Source of the DNA: Streptomyces albus subsp. albus
Lineage (GTDB): Bacteria; Actinomycetota; Actinomycetes; Streptomycetales; Streptomycetaceae
DNA length: 64,000 bases
NCBI RefSeq assembly: GCF_000719865.1
Contig: NZ_JOID01000014.1
Location: 62,001 to 126,000 of the forward strand
Direction of reading: 5' to 3'
Shown: positions 25,273 through 33,648 of the stretch, in pieces
Numbering within the stretch: position 1 is the stretch's first letter
How the letters are laid out: each line of letters starts with the position of its first letter
The notes under the pieces: model-generated
The model's database searches: none
Told to the model about the DNA's origin: nothing
Seen by the model: the letters and a program-made list of their open reading frames with translations, nothing else
Position numbers and translations under genes: made by a program

Positions 25273-25986
25273 ATGCGCAGCCTCACTTCGGCGTGTGCGG
25301 TGGCAGTGGCCGCGGCGGCTTCCCTGCTGCTGGCCCCCGTCGCGTACGCCACCCCGCCCGGTGACAACGGGACCGTCAAGATCCACGACGCCGAGACCGG
25401 CGAGGAGTTCGTCAAGAACGAGCCGCACGTCTGCGTCTTCTACCTGGACGCGTTCAAGTTCGACGCCGGCCAGAAGATCGAGTGGAAGATCGTCGAGATG
25501 CCGCCCACCGGCACCCGGGGCACGGAGGCCGAGGCCGGCACCCTGACCCTCGACGCCGAGGGCCACGGCCGCAGCGACGACCTGACGCTGCCCGACGGCC
25601 ACTACAAGCTCCTCTGGAACTTCGAGGGCGAGAACGGCAAGGCCAAGCAGAAGGTCTTCTGGACCGACTGCGAGGAGGAGGACGACGAGGAGAGCGGGGG
25701 CGGCGACGGCGGGACGTCCGGCGGCTCCTCCGGCGAGCCGTCGCAGGAGCCCTCGGGCAAGCCGTCGGACGAGCCCGCCGGCGAGGCGGGCGGGGAGACC
25801 GGCGAGCCGTCGAACGAGCCGACGGCCGCGGACACCGCCGGCCAGAACCCGTCGGACGGCGGCAAGGAGGACCTCGCCGAGACCGGTGCCTCCGCCGTCA
25901 TCGGCACCTCCGCGGTGGCCCTGGTGCTGCTGGGCGCCGGTGGCGTGCTGCTGATGCGCCGCCGGACGGCCCGCGGCGAGAGCTGA
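25273..25986 (+). CDS. Secreted LAETG-anchored surface protein (sortase E-type substrate)
   Basis: A 237-aa protein: a Sec signal peptide (residues 1-26, cleaved near VAYA-TPPG), a beta-rich globular domain (about 27-135) with two cysteines (VCVFYLD and FWTDCEE) that could form a disulfide, a Gly/Ser/Pro/Glu-rich spacer (about 135-195), LAETG near residue 202, a hydrophobic helix and an RRR stop signal. LAXTG is the motif used by class E sortases of high-GC Gram-positives, so the protein should end up covalently on the peptidoglycan. No sortase is encoded here. The globular domain's function is unknown. Confidence 0.87.
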   Translation: MRSLTSACAVAVAAAASLLLAPVAYATPPGDNGTVKIHDAETGEEFVKNEPHVCVFYLDAFKFDAGQKIEWKIVEMPPTGTRGTEAEAGTLTLDAEGHGRSDDLTLPDGHYKLLWNFEGENGKAKQKVFWTDCEEEDDEESGGGDGGTSGGSSGEPSQEPSGKPSDEPAGEAGGETGEPSNEPTAADTAGQNPSDGGKEDLAETGASAVIGTSAVALVLLGAGGVLLMRRRTARGES

Positions 25987-26014
25987 CGGAGCACCACACC
26001 GCGGCACCCGGCGC

Positions 26015-26058
26015 GCACCGGTGCCGGACCCCACCTCGTCGGGGTCCGGCACCGGTGC
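26015..26058 (+). terminator. Strong hairpin terminator after the LAETG gene
   Basis: An 18-bp perfect stem, GCACCGGTGCCGGACCCC (26015-26032) with its complement at 26041-26058, and an 8-nt loop, 29 bp after the stop codon. Confidence 0.75.
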
Positions 26059-26256
26059 CGCCGGTTCCGGGGGCCTGCCGCCTCCGCCGGTGCCCCACCG
26101 GCTTCCGGGCCGGTCCTGGGCACTCCTCCGCGTCTGTGCCGGCCGGCCCGCGCCGCCGCGGCCTCCCGCAAGGATTCTTCGGAGGTGCCCCCGTTCACAG
26201 GTGCACGGGGCGCCCCGGCCGGGCCCGGGCCACGGCGGCCGGGGAGCCGGCCCGTC

Positions 26257-26829
26257 TCAGAGTTCCGGCGGACCGGGCCGGCCGTCCCGCTCGGCGGCCT
26301 CGCGCAGGCGGGCGAACTCCTCCGCCATCGTCGCCGCCGTCCAGTGCGCGTTGAGCCCGCTCGGGTTGGGCAGCGCCCAGATCCGCGTGCCGCCGATCAC
26401 CCGGTCCTGCGGGCCGATCACCGCCGCCTTGTCCCGGAACGCCACCCGGTAGGCCGTGATCCCCAGCACCGCGAGCCAGCGCGGCTCGTAGCGCAGCACC
26501 TTCTCCGCCAGCAGGCGGCCGCCCTCGCGCATCTCCTCGTCGCTCAGCTCGTCCGCCCGCGCCGAGGCGCGGGCGGCGACATTGGTGATGCCGAGCCCGT
26601 GGCCGAGCAACTCCCGCTCCTCGTCCGGCCGCAGGAGCCGCGGGGTGAAACCCGAGGCGTGCAGCACCGGCCAGAAGCGGTTGCCCGGCCGGGCGAAGTG
26701 ATGACCGGTCGCCGCCGACATCAGACCGGGGTTGATACCGCAGAACAGCACCCGCAGACCGCCCGCGATCACATCGTCGACGGTGCGGTCCCGTGCCGCC
26801 TCCAGTTCCTGCGGACCCGGGCGGGGCAC
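26257..26829 (-). CDS. mug: G:T/U mismatch-specific DNA glycosylase (Mug)
   Basis: About 190 aa of the uracil-DNA glycosylase superfamily, Mug/TDG branch. Motif 1 FCGINPGLMSAATGHHFARP has the Asn of the GINPG motif; the second motif is ALPNPSGLNAHW. It removes U or T mispaired with G, and ethenocytosine, starting base-excision repair. The start is uncertain: GTG 26829 fits homologue N-termini (ELEAARDRTV follows), but no clear ribosome binding site precedes it, and a CTG overlapping the purB stop is also possible. Same strand as purB, 59 bp away, probably co-transcribed. Confidence 0.85.
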   Translation of the reverse strand: MPRPGPQELEAARDRTVDDVIAGGLRVLFCGINPGLMSAATGHHFARPGNRFWPVLHASGFTPRLLRPDEERELLGHGLGITNVAARASARADELSDEEMREGGRLLAEKVLRYEPRWLAVLGITAYRVAFRDKAAVIGPQDRVIGGTRIWALPNPSGLNAHWTAATMAEEFARLREAAERDGRPGPPEL

Positions 26830-26888
26830 CGGACGACGGGCCGGACGCCGCCGCGCCGCCCCGGGCCCCCTCCCGGACTCCGCGCGGG

Positions 26889-28322
26889 TCAGAGGATCGC
26901 TCCCGGGGTGTACGCGGCGGCCTCCGGACGAGCGGCCGTGATCTCCCCGATCCGGGCGACGACCGAGGCCACCTGGTCCGCCGCCGCACCCGTGAAGGAG
27001 AGGCGGTCCGCCATGAGCGCGTCCAACTGCGCGCGGTCCAGCGGGATGCGCTCGTCGCCCGCGAGCCGGTCGAGCAGCTCGTTGCGCTCGGCGCCCTTCT
27101 CCCGCATCGCCAGCGCCGAGGCGACCGCGTGCTCCTTGATGACCTCGTGCGCGGCCTCCCGGCCCACCCCGGCCCGCACGGCGCCCATGAGCACCTTGGT
27201 GGTCGCCAGGAACGGCAGGTAACGGTCCAGCTCGCGGGAGACGACGGCGGGGAAGGCGCCGAACTCGTCGAGCACCGTCAGGAAGGTCTCCAGGAGGCCG
27301 TCGAAGGCGAAGAACGCGTCCGGCAGGGCCACGCGGCGCACCACGGAGCAGGACACGTCGCCCTCGTTCCACTGGTCGCCGGCGAGCTCGCCGGTCATCG
27401 AGGCGTAGCCGCGCAGGATCACCATGAGGCCGTTCACGCGCTCGCAGGAACGGGTGTTCATCTTGTGCGGCATGGCGGAGGAGCCGACCTGGCCGGGCTT
27501 GAAGCCCTCGGTGACCAGCTCGTGCCCGGCCATCAGCCGGATGGTCTTGGCGAGCGAGGAGGGCGCGGCGGCCAGCTGCACCAGCGCCGTGACGACGTCG
27601 TAGTCCAGCGAGCGCGGGTAGACCTGGCCGACGGAGGTGAAGGCCCGTCCGAAGCCGAGGTGGCCGGCGACCCGCCGTTCCAGCTCGGAGAGTTTCGCGG
27701 CGTCGCCGCCGAGGAGGTCGAGCATGTCCTGCGCGGTGCCGACGGGGCCCTTGACGCCGCGCAGCGGGTAGCGGCCGAGGAGGTCCTCCAGCCGTCCGTA
27801 CGCCACCAGGAGTTCGTCGGCGGCGGTCGCGAACCGCTTGCCGAGGGTGGTCGCCTGCGCGGCCACGTTGTGCGAGCGGCCGGCGATCACCAGCTCGGCG
27901 TGGTCGGCGGCCAGCCGCCCCAGCCGCGCCAGCACGGAGACGGCGCGGTCCCGGGCCAGCTCCAGGGAGAGCCGGATCTGCAGCTGTTCGACGTTCTCGG
28001 TGAGGTCCCGGGAGGTCATGCCCTTGTGGACGTGCTCGTGCCCGGCGAGGGCGTTGAACTCCTCGATCCGGGCCTTCACATCGTGCCGGGTGACCTTCTC
28101 GCGCTCCGCGATCGACGCCAGGTCCACCTGGTCGAGCACCCGCTCGTAGTCGGCGAGGGCCTGCTCCGGCACCTCGATGCCGAGATCCTTCTGCGCGCGG
28201 AGGACGGCCAGCCACAGCCGGCGCTCCAGCGTCACCTTGTACTCGGGGGACCACAGGGCGGCGAGCTCCGCGGAGGCGTAGCGGCCGGCCAGGACGTTCG
28301 GAATGCGGGGCTTGGAGGTCAC
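26889..28322 (-). CDS. purB: Adenylosuccinate lyase
   Basis: A 477-aa fumarase/aspartase-superfamily lyase. Signature GSSAMPHKMNTRSCE carries the flexible catalytic loop, and GKGMTSRD-like HKGMTSRDLTEN and AGRSHNVAAQATTLGK hold the general acid/base histidines. It cleaves SAICAR and adenylosuccinate in purine synthesis, releasing fumarate. Full length, ATG start MTSKPRIPN. The mismatch glycosylase gene follows on the same strand. Confidence 0.95.
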   Translation of the reverse strand: MTSKPRIPNVLAGRYASAELAALWSPEYKVTLERRLWLAVLRAQKDLGIEVPEQALADYERVLDQVDLASIAEREKVTRHDVKARIEEFNALAGHEHVHKGMTSRDLTENVEQLQIRLSLELARDRAVSVLARLGRLAADHAELVIAGRSHNVAAQATTLGKRFATAADELLVAYGRLEDLLGRYPLRGVKGPVGTAQDMLDLLGGDAAKLSELERRVAGHLGFGRAFTSVGQVYPRSLDYDVVTALVQLAAAPSSLAKTIRLMAGHELVTEGFKPGQVGSSAMPHKMNTRSCERVNGLMVILRGYASMTGELAGDQWNEGDVSCSVVRRVALPDAFFAFDGLLETFLTVLDEFGAFPAVVSRELDRYLPFLATTKVLMGAVRAGVGREAAHEVIKEHAVASALAMREKGAERNELLDRLAGDERIPLDRAQLDALMADRLSFTGAAADQVASVVARIGEITAARPEAAAYTPGAIL

Positions 28323-28402
28323 GTGACGGCATTCTACGGGCCGGTCCGGCCCGGCCTCCGTCCGCCTCCGCCCGCGGTCCGCCGCCCCGGCCGGCGGCGG
28401 GT

Positions 28403-29179
28403 TCAGAGTTCGTACGGATACGGCAGGAGGTCGCCGCGCTTGGGCAGGAGCCCGTCACCGGAGGAGCGGCCGGTCAGCCGGCGGCCGATCCACGGCAGCA
28501 GATGTTCGCGCGCGAACCGCAGATCACCGCTCCGCCGCCGGTACCAGCTCTCCGGCACCACCGGCGGCAGCGGCTCCGTCCAGTCCCGGCGCGGCTCCAG
28601 GCCGATCGTCTGCCAGACCGCCTCCGAGACCCGCCGGTGGCCCTCGGTGGTGAGGTGGAGCCGGTCGACGGCCCACAGCCGTTGGTCGCCCAGCGCCCCG
28701 GAGCCGTAGAGGTCCACGACGAGGGCGCCGTGCGCCTCGGCCAGCTCGTCGATGAAACCGAAGAGCTGCTCCATCCGCGGGCGGAAGCGCTCCATCACCG
28801 GGCCGTTCCGCCCGGGGCTGCGCATCAGCACCAGACGGCCGCAGTTGGGGGCGAGCTTGGTGACGGCCTCCTCCAGCCGGGCGCGGACCAGGCCCATGTC
28901 GCACTTGGGCCGCAGGGCGTCGTTGAGCCCGCCGACGAGGGTCACGAGGTCCGCGTTCATCGCGGCCGCCGTGTCCACCTGCTCGTCCACGATCTGGCCG
29001 ATGAGCTTTCCGCGCACCGCCAGGTTGGCGTAGCGGAAGCCGGGCGTGCGGGCGGCCAGGTCCGCCGCGAGGAGGTCGGCCCAGCCGCGGTAGCTGCCGT
29101 CCGGCAGGCGGTCGGACATGCCCTCGGTGAAGGAGTCGCCCAGGGCGACGAAACTGGTGTAGGAGGCATTCATCTGCAT
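28403..29179 (-). CDS. SGNH/GDSL-family hydrolase
   Basis: A 258-aa SGNH hydrolase. Block I is VALGDSFTEG with the nucleophile Ser; block III is VGGLNDALRP with the oxyanion Asn; block V is DRLHLTTEGH with the catalytic Asp and His. The N-terminus shows no signal peptide, so it is probably cytoplasmic. Family members cleave carboxylic esters; the substrate is unknown. ATGs at 29179 and 29173 are both possible, with AGGA upstream slightly favouring the first. Confidence 0.88.
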   Translation of the reverse strand: MQMNASYTSFVALGDSFTEGMSDRLPDGSYRGWADLLAADLAARTPGFRYANLAVRGKLIGQIVDEQVDTAAAMNADLVTLVGGLNDALRPKCDMGLVRARLEEAVTKLAPNCGRLVLMRSPGRNGPVMERFRPRMEQLFGFIDELAEAHGALVVDLYGSGALGDQRLWAVDRLHLTTEGHRRVSEAVWQTIGLEPRRDWTEPLPPVVPESWYRRRSGDLRFAREHLLPWIGRRLTGRSSGDGLLPKRGDLLPYPYEL

Positions 29180-29440
29180 GACGCCGGAAATCCTACGCCC
29201 GCCGGGGGAGTGGGAGGGTGCCGGGACGGGTGAGGCCCAGGTCACAGCGAGCCGCGTGATTCGGGTCTATTGTCGCCCGACCGGTACCGGTATGGGTGCT
29301 GTTCCGCGGCTCCGTGCCGCCCCCGCCCGCGCCGGGAACCGTCCGTTCCCGTTCCCGTTCCCGCAAGCGTCCCGCCGGCCCGTACCGCCGCCTCACGGCG
29401 TGGTCCACGGGCGGGGCCGACCGGCAAGGAGTGTGCGCAG

Positions 29441-29575
29441 ATGACCGCTGCCGCTGTTGTGGCCGCCCGGACCGGCGGACCGCCCGACGAGGACCACCCG
29501 ATGCTGGAGCAGATCGCCGGCTGGGTCCTCACCATCCTGCTGGCCGTGTTCATCGCACGGTTCGGTCCGCTCTGA
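29441..29575 (+). CDS. 44-aa single-pass membrane peptide
   Basis: ATG at 29441 follows AAGGAG by about 9 bases. The product has a polar N-terminal half (residues 1-22, with GGPPDEDHPM) and one helix (IAGWVLTILLAVFIARFG), ending RFGPL. It looks like a small membrane peptide with its tail facing one side. No family is recognised. It stands alone upstream of an AT-richer intergenic stretch. Confidence 0.5.
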   Translation: MTAAAVVAARTGGPPDEDHPMLEQIAGWVLTILLAVFIARFGPL

Positions 29576-29644
29576 GACCGGAAAACTCGCGGCCTGCCCG
29601 ATCATGATCGACAGAGTGTCCGGAACGGACCGGTCATGGACGCT

Positions 29645-29687
29645 TTACTTCCCGGTAGACGCATTTTATTGTTTTACGCGGAAGTAA
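29645..29687. promoter_or_regulatory. Inverted repeat in an AT-rich promoter region
   Basis: TTACTTCC (29645-29652) and GGAAGTAA (29680-29687) form a perfect 8-bp inverted repeat around 27 AT-rich bases, about 145 bp before the ATPase gene. It could be an operator or an RNA hairpin; which protein would bind is unknown. Confidence 0.3.
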
Positions 29688-29831
29688 TCCGCAGCTGCCC
29701 TCTGCCCGGACGCACCGGGAGAACAGCCGCGCGGAAGCCTCGCAGCGTCGCGGGCCTTCCCGTGCCGCATCCGGCACGCTCGATCCGCTGAGCCCTTGTC
29801 GTCGGACAGCGGGGCCGTAGTGGAGATCCCC

Positions 29832-30377
29832 ATGTACCACCCGCACTCCGGTGGGCCCGCCGAGGTCACGCTGCCTCACCCGGCCCCCGTGCCCGTGTGC
29901 CGCCCGGCCTCCGAGCCGGCGGTACCGGAGCCCGACACCGGCCGGGCCGGCCCCTGGCCGCTGCCGCGGTCGGGCGAGGCGTGCGCGCTCGCCCGCCGGG
30001 CCGTGCGCCACACCCTGTCCCGCTGGGGACTCGGCGATCTCGCCGACACCGCGGAACTCCTGGTCAGCGAGCTGGTCGCCAACGCGCTGCGGCACGCGCA
30101 GGGCCCCGTCCACCTGACCCTCGTCCGCGGCAAGTCCGTCTGCTGCCAGGTCGGCGACGGCAGCCGGGAACTGCCCCGGGTCCGCCGGGCCGCCGCGGAC
30201 GACGAGAGCGGCCGCGGGATGTCGATGGTGGACCTGATGGCCTGCGACTGGGGTGCGGACCGCACCCCCTGGGGCAAGGAAGTCTGGTTCTCCCTCCCCG
30301 CCCCGGCCGTCGGCGCCCCGGCCCTCCCGGCCGCCGTCGTCCCGGCCCCGGCGCCGCCCGCCGACGAGCGGGACTGA
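29832..30377 (+). CDS. RsbW-like ATP-binding protein (HATPase_c, anti-sigma type)
   Basis: A 181-aa protein with one GHKL ATPase fold at about residues 45-150: N-box ELLVSELVANALRHA, G1 region VGDGSRELP and G2-like SGRGMSMVDLMA. The N-terminal 40 residues and the C-terminal Pro/Ala tail are low complexity. Streptomyces has many such proteins; some act as serine kinases that hold sigma factors or phosphorylate anti-anti-sigma factors. No partner gene lies beside it. Start ATG 29832 is preferred because GTGGAG lies upstream; a TTG at 29796 is in frame. Confidence 0.8.
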   Translation: MYHPHSGGPAEVTLPHPAPVPVCRPASEPAVPEPDTGRAGPWPLPRSGEACALARRAVRHTLSRWGLGDLADTAELLVSELVANALRHAQGPVHLTLVRGKSVCCQVGDGSRELPRVRRAAADDESGRGMSMVDLMACDWGADRTPWGKEVWFSLPAPAVGAPALPAAVVPAPAPPADERD

Positions 30378-30386
30378 CTCCGGACA

Positions 30387-30410
30387 CCGGCCGCCGCCAC
30401 CGGCGGCCGG
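30387..30410. terminator. Hairpin downstream of the RsbW-like gene
   Basis: CCGGCCGCCG (30387-30396) and CGGCGGCCGG (30401-30410), a perfect 10-bp stem with a 4-nt loop, 9 bp after the stop codon. Confidence 0.55.
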
Positions 30411-30502
30411 AAAGGCCCGGCCCGGACCACGCGCCGGCACTCGCACTCGGAGCCCCCGAGCACCACCCCGAGCCCTCCGCGCACACCGGAGCCCCCGCGC
30501 CA

Positions 30503-30540
30503 GGGGCCCGGGTGCCGGTGTTCCCCGGCACCCGGGCCCC
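30503..30540. terminator. Strong hairpin between convergent genes
   Basis: A perfect 16-bp stem, GGGGCCCGGGTGCCGG (30503-30518) and its complement (30525-30540), with a 6-nt loop. It sits 39 bp beyond the stop of the converging CNNM gene and probably ends both transcripts. Confidence 0.7.
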
Positions 30541-30579
30541 AGTGAGCCGGCGGGAGAGCTCCGTGACAGACCTCCGTGA

Positions 30580-31596
30580 TCAGGCGGGTGTGCGCCCGAC
30601 CAGCTCCCGCAGCACGTCCTCCATGGTGACCAGGCCGGCCAGCTTGCCGTCCGCCCCGATCACCGCCGCCAGATGCGTACTGGAACTCCGCATCGCGGCC
30701 AGCGCGTCGTCCAGCGGCGTCTCCGCCCGGATCCGGGCGATCGGCCGCATCGCGGCCACCGGGAAGGGCAGATCCCGCGGCCGGGCGTCCAGCGCGTCCT
30801 TCACATGCAGGTAGCCCAGGATCCGGCGGCTCGAGTCGACCACCGGGAAGCGGGAGAACCCCGACTCCCACGCCAGCGTCTCCAGACCCTCCGGCGTGAC
30901 GCCGAGCGGGGCCGCGACCACGTTGGCCACCGGCTTGACGACCTCCCGCACGGGCCGGCGGCCGAGCTCCAGAGCGTCCCGCAGGCGCTCCGTCGACCGC
31001 TTGTCCAGCAGCCCGGCCTCACGGGAGTCGGCCACCATGCGGGCCAGCTCGTCGTCCGAGAACGTGGCCGCGACCTCGTTCTTCGGCTCCACGCGCAGCA
31101 GCTTCAGCAGCGCGTTGGCGAAGGCGTTGATGGTGAAGATCACCGGGCGGAGCGCCCGGGACAGGGCCACCATCGGCGGGCCCAGGGCCAGCGCGGTCCG
31201 CACCGGCGCGGCGAGCGCGATGTTCTTGGGGACCATCTCGCCGAAGAGCATGTGCAGATACGTCGCCGCCGCCAGTGCGATGACGAAGGAGATCGGGTGC
31301 ACCAGGCCGTGCGGCACGCCCACCGCGTCGAACAGCGGCTCCAGCAGGTGCGCGATCGCCGGCTCGGCGACCACACCCAGGATCAGCGTGCAGAGCGTGA
31401 TGCCCAGCTGCGCGGCGGCCATCAGCGCCGACACGTGCTGCAAACCCCACAGCACGCTCTTGGCACGCCGGTCGCCCTCCTCGGCGAGCGGCTCCACCTG
31501 GCTGCGCCGGACCGAGATCATCGCGAACTCGGCACCGACGAAGAAGGCGTTGGCGATCAGGGTCAGCAGACCCACGAAAAGCTGGATCGCGGTCAT
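30580..31596 (-). CDS. CNNM/HlyC-CorC family membrane protein with CBS domains (shorter paralogue)
   Basis: A 338-aa protein: a CNNM transmembrane domain (about 1-180; VGAEFAMISVRRS, FGEMVPKNIAL) and a CBS pair (about 200-335). It ends right after the second CBS domain (LAGLVTMEDVLRELVG), so it lacks the CorC/HlyC C-terminal domain found in its operon partner. CNNM proteins are linked to magnesium or cobalt efflux. Its start overlaps the stop of the upstream paralogue by 4 bp, so the two are translationally coupled and may form a heterodimer. Confidence 0.9.
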   Translation of the reverse strand: MTAIQLFVGLLTLIANAFFVGAEFAMISVRRSQVEPLAEEGDRRAKSVLWGLQHVSALMAAAQLGITLCTLILGVVAEPAIAHLLEPLFDAVGVPHGLVHPISFVIALAAATYLHMLFGEMVPKNIALAAPVRTALALGPPMVALSRALRPVIFTINAFANALLKLLRVEPKNEVAATFSDDELARMVADSREAGLLDKRSTERLRDALELGRRPVREVVKPVANVVAAPLGVTPEGLETLAWESGFSRFPVVDSSRRILGYLHVKDALDARPRDLPFPVAAMRPIARIRAETPLDDALAAMRSSSTHLAAVIGADGKLAGLVTMEDVLRELVGRTPA

Positions 31597-32936
31597 CGGG
31601 CGGTCTCCTCGCGGCGCTGTTCACCGTGCTCGGGCAGGGGGGCGTGCAGCAGCACGCGTGCCGCCCGGCGGCCCGACGCGTCCACCACGTCGACCCGCCA
31701 GCCGGCGACCTCCACCCGGTCGCCCTCGGCCGGTATGCGGCCGAGCTCCGTGGCGACCAGCCCGGCCAGGGTCTCGTACGGCCCTTCGGGGGCGCGCAGG
31801 CCGATCATCTCCAGCTGGTCGGTACGGGCCGCGCCGTCCGCCGTGTAGAGCGCCCGGCCCTCCTCGTCCGTGCCGGCCGGAGCCAGGTCGGGCGCCTCCA
31901 GGGGGTCGTGCTCGTCGCGGACCTCGCCGACGACCTCCTCGACGATGTCCTCCAGGGTGACGACCCCGGCGGTGCCGCCGTACTCGTCGATGACGACGGC
32001 CATGCTGCGCTTGCCGGACAGCCGGTCGAGCAGCCGGTCCACGGTCAGCGACTCCGGTACGAGCAGCGGCTCGCGCAGCAGTTCGGTCACCGGGTACCGC
32101 GCGCGGCGCTCGGCGGGGACCGCCAGGACGTCCTTGATGTGCGCGATGCCGACGACCGTGTCGAGGCTGCCCCGGTAGACGGGGAAGCGGGAGAGGCCGG
32201 TGGCGCGGGTGGCGTTGGCGACGTCCTCCGCGGTGGCCTGCACGTCGAGCGCCATGACCTGTACCCGAGGCGTCATGACGTTCTCGGCGCTCAGCTCGGA
32301 GAGGTTCAGCGTCCGCACGAACAGCTCGGCCGTGTCCGGCTCCAGGGCCCCCTCCTTGGCGGAGTGCCGGGCCAGGGCCACCAGCTCCTGCGGGCCGCGG
32401 GCGGACGCCAGCTCCTCGGCCGGCTCCAGGCCCATCCGGCGGACGAGGCGGTTGGCGGAGTTGTTGAGGTGGCTGATCAGCGGGCGGAAGGCCGCGCTGA
32501 AGGCGCGCTGCGGGGTGGCGACGGCCTTGGCCACCGGCAGCGGACTGGAGATCGCCCAGTTCTTGGGGACCAGCTCGCCGACCACCATCAGCACCACGGT
32601 CGACAGAGCCGTGCCGGTGACGAGGGCGACGGAGCCCACGGCCCCCTCGGGGACCCCGACGGCGGTGAGCGGTCCGCGCAGCAGCGCCGCGATGGAGGGC
32701 TCGGCGAGCATGCCGATGACCAGGTTGGTGACGGTGATGCCCAGCTGGGCGCCCGAGAGCTGGAAGGTCAGATTGCGGACGGCCTTGAGGGCGCTCTCCG
32801 CGCCGCGCTCACCTTTTTCGACCGCCTGTTCCAGGCTGCCGCGCTCCAGGGTGGTCAGCGAGAACTCGGCCGCCACGAAGGCGCCGCACGCCAGCGACAG
32901 GAAAAGGGCCAGGGCCAGAAGCAGAAATTCGATCAT
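31593..32936 (-). CDS. CNNM/HlyC-CorC family membrane protein with CBS and CorC_HlyC domains
   Basis: A 447-aa protein: CNNM transmembrane domain (about 1-195; AEFSLTTLERGS, LVPKNWAIS), CBS pair (about 210-335; VVIDEYGGTAGVVTLEDI) and a C-terminal CorC_HlyC domain (about 350-435; VEVAGWRVDVVDASG). The family is connected with Mg or Co transport. Start ATG 32936 is chosen because GGAGGAGG lies 8 bases upstream; a GTG three codons earlier would bury the ribosome binding site. First gene of a two-gene operon with a shorter paralogue. Confidence 0.92.
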   Translation of the reverse strand: MIEFLLLALALFLSLACGAFVAAEFSLTTLERGSLEQAVEKGERGAESALKAVRNLTFQLSGAQLGITVTNLVIGMLAEPSIAALLRGPLTAVGVPEGAVGSVALVTGTALSTVVLMVVGELVPKNWAISSPLPVAKAVATPQRAFSAAFRPLISHLNNSANRLVRRMGLEPAEELASARGPQELVALARHSAKEGALEPDTAELFVRTLNLSELSAENVMTPRVQVMALDVQATAEDVANATRATGLSRFPVYRGSLDTVVGIAHIKDVLAVPAERRARYPVTELLREPLLVPESLTVDRLLDRLSGKRSMAVVIDEYGGTAGVVTLEDIVEEVVGEVRDEHDPLEAPDLAPAGTDEEGRALYTADGAARTDQLEMIGLRAPEGPYETLAGLVATELGRIPAEGDRVEVAGWRVDVVDASGRRAARVLLHAPLPEHGEQRREETAR

Positions 32937-33125
32937 CGGGTTCACCTCCTCCCATGGTGGGCCGGGAAACGGAGGATCGCGCGATGGTCGCTACTGGGAG
33001 GCTCGCCCATGGGCGGACGCTCACACCTTTCGTCATACGGGACGGGGGCCGCGAGGCCCGGGAGAACCACCATAGTAAAGGCTCAGCAAAACGGCGGACG
33101 GAGCGGCGGCACGCGGGAGGAGCGG

Positions 33126-33554
33126 TCAAGGGCGGTCCAGCGGCTTCACCCAGCGTCGCCAGTGATCCTGCCGGTGGTAGCCGGCGGCGGCCCACGCCTG
33201 GTGGGCACGTTCATTCGCCTCCAGCACCATGGCGTCGGCACGCCGGCCGCCGAGCGCGGCGAACCGCTCCTCGGCAGCCCGCAGAAGGGCGGTCGCCACG
33301 CCCTGCCGGCGGTGGGAGGGGAGGACGGCGAGGCGGTACAGGCTGCACCGCCAGCCGTCGTAGCCGGCTATGACGGACCCCACGAGAAGCCCCGCCGACT
33401 CGGCCAGCAGCAGGGCCCCCGGATCCCGTGCGATGAGCCCGGTCACCCCTGCCTCGTCGTCGCTGACGCTCGTCCCCTCGGCTGCCGTCTTCCAGAAGGC
33501 CAGTACGTCGGCGGCGTCGGACGGGCGGGCGCTGCGGATCTCCAGACCGGTCAT
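33126..33554 (-). CDS. GNAT-family N-acetyltransferase
   Basis: A 142-aa single GNAT domain: N-terminal IRSARPSDAADVLAFW, the acetyl-CoA loop LAVLPSHRRQGVATALLRA near residues 75-93, and C-terminal VLEANERAHQAWAAAGY. Normal length for a standalone acetyltransferase acting on a small molecule or protein N-terminus. The substrate is unknown. It stands alone between the CNNM operon and the ABC ATPase gene. Confidence 0.85.
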   Translation of the reverse strand: MTGLEIRSARPSDAADVLAFWKTAAEGTSVSDDEAGVTGLIARDPGALLLAESAGLLVGSVIAGYDGWRCSLYRLAVLPSHRRQGVATALLRAAEERFAALGGRRADAMVLEANERAHQAWAAAGYHRQDHWRRWVKPLDRP

Positions 33555-33648
33555 GACCGGCAGCGAAGCATGCCGGCGGCTGCCCGGGCCACGTGATTCC
33601 GCGGACCGGGACGCGGAGGTCCGCGCCGTGCGGGGGCTGTGCGGGGGC

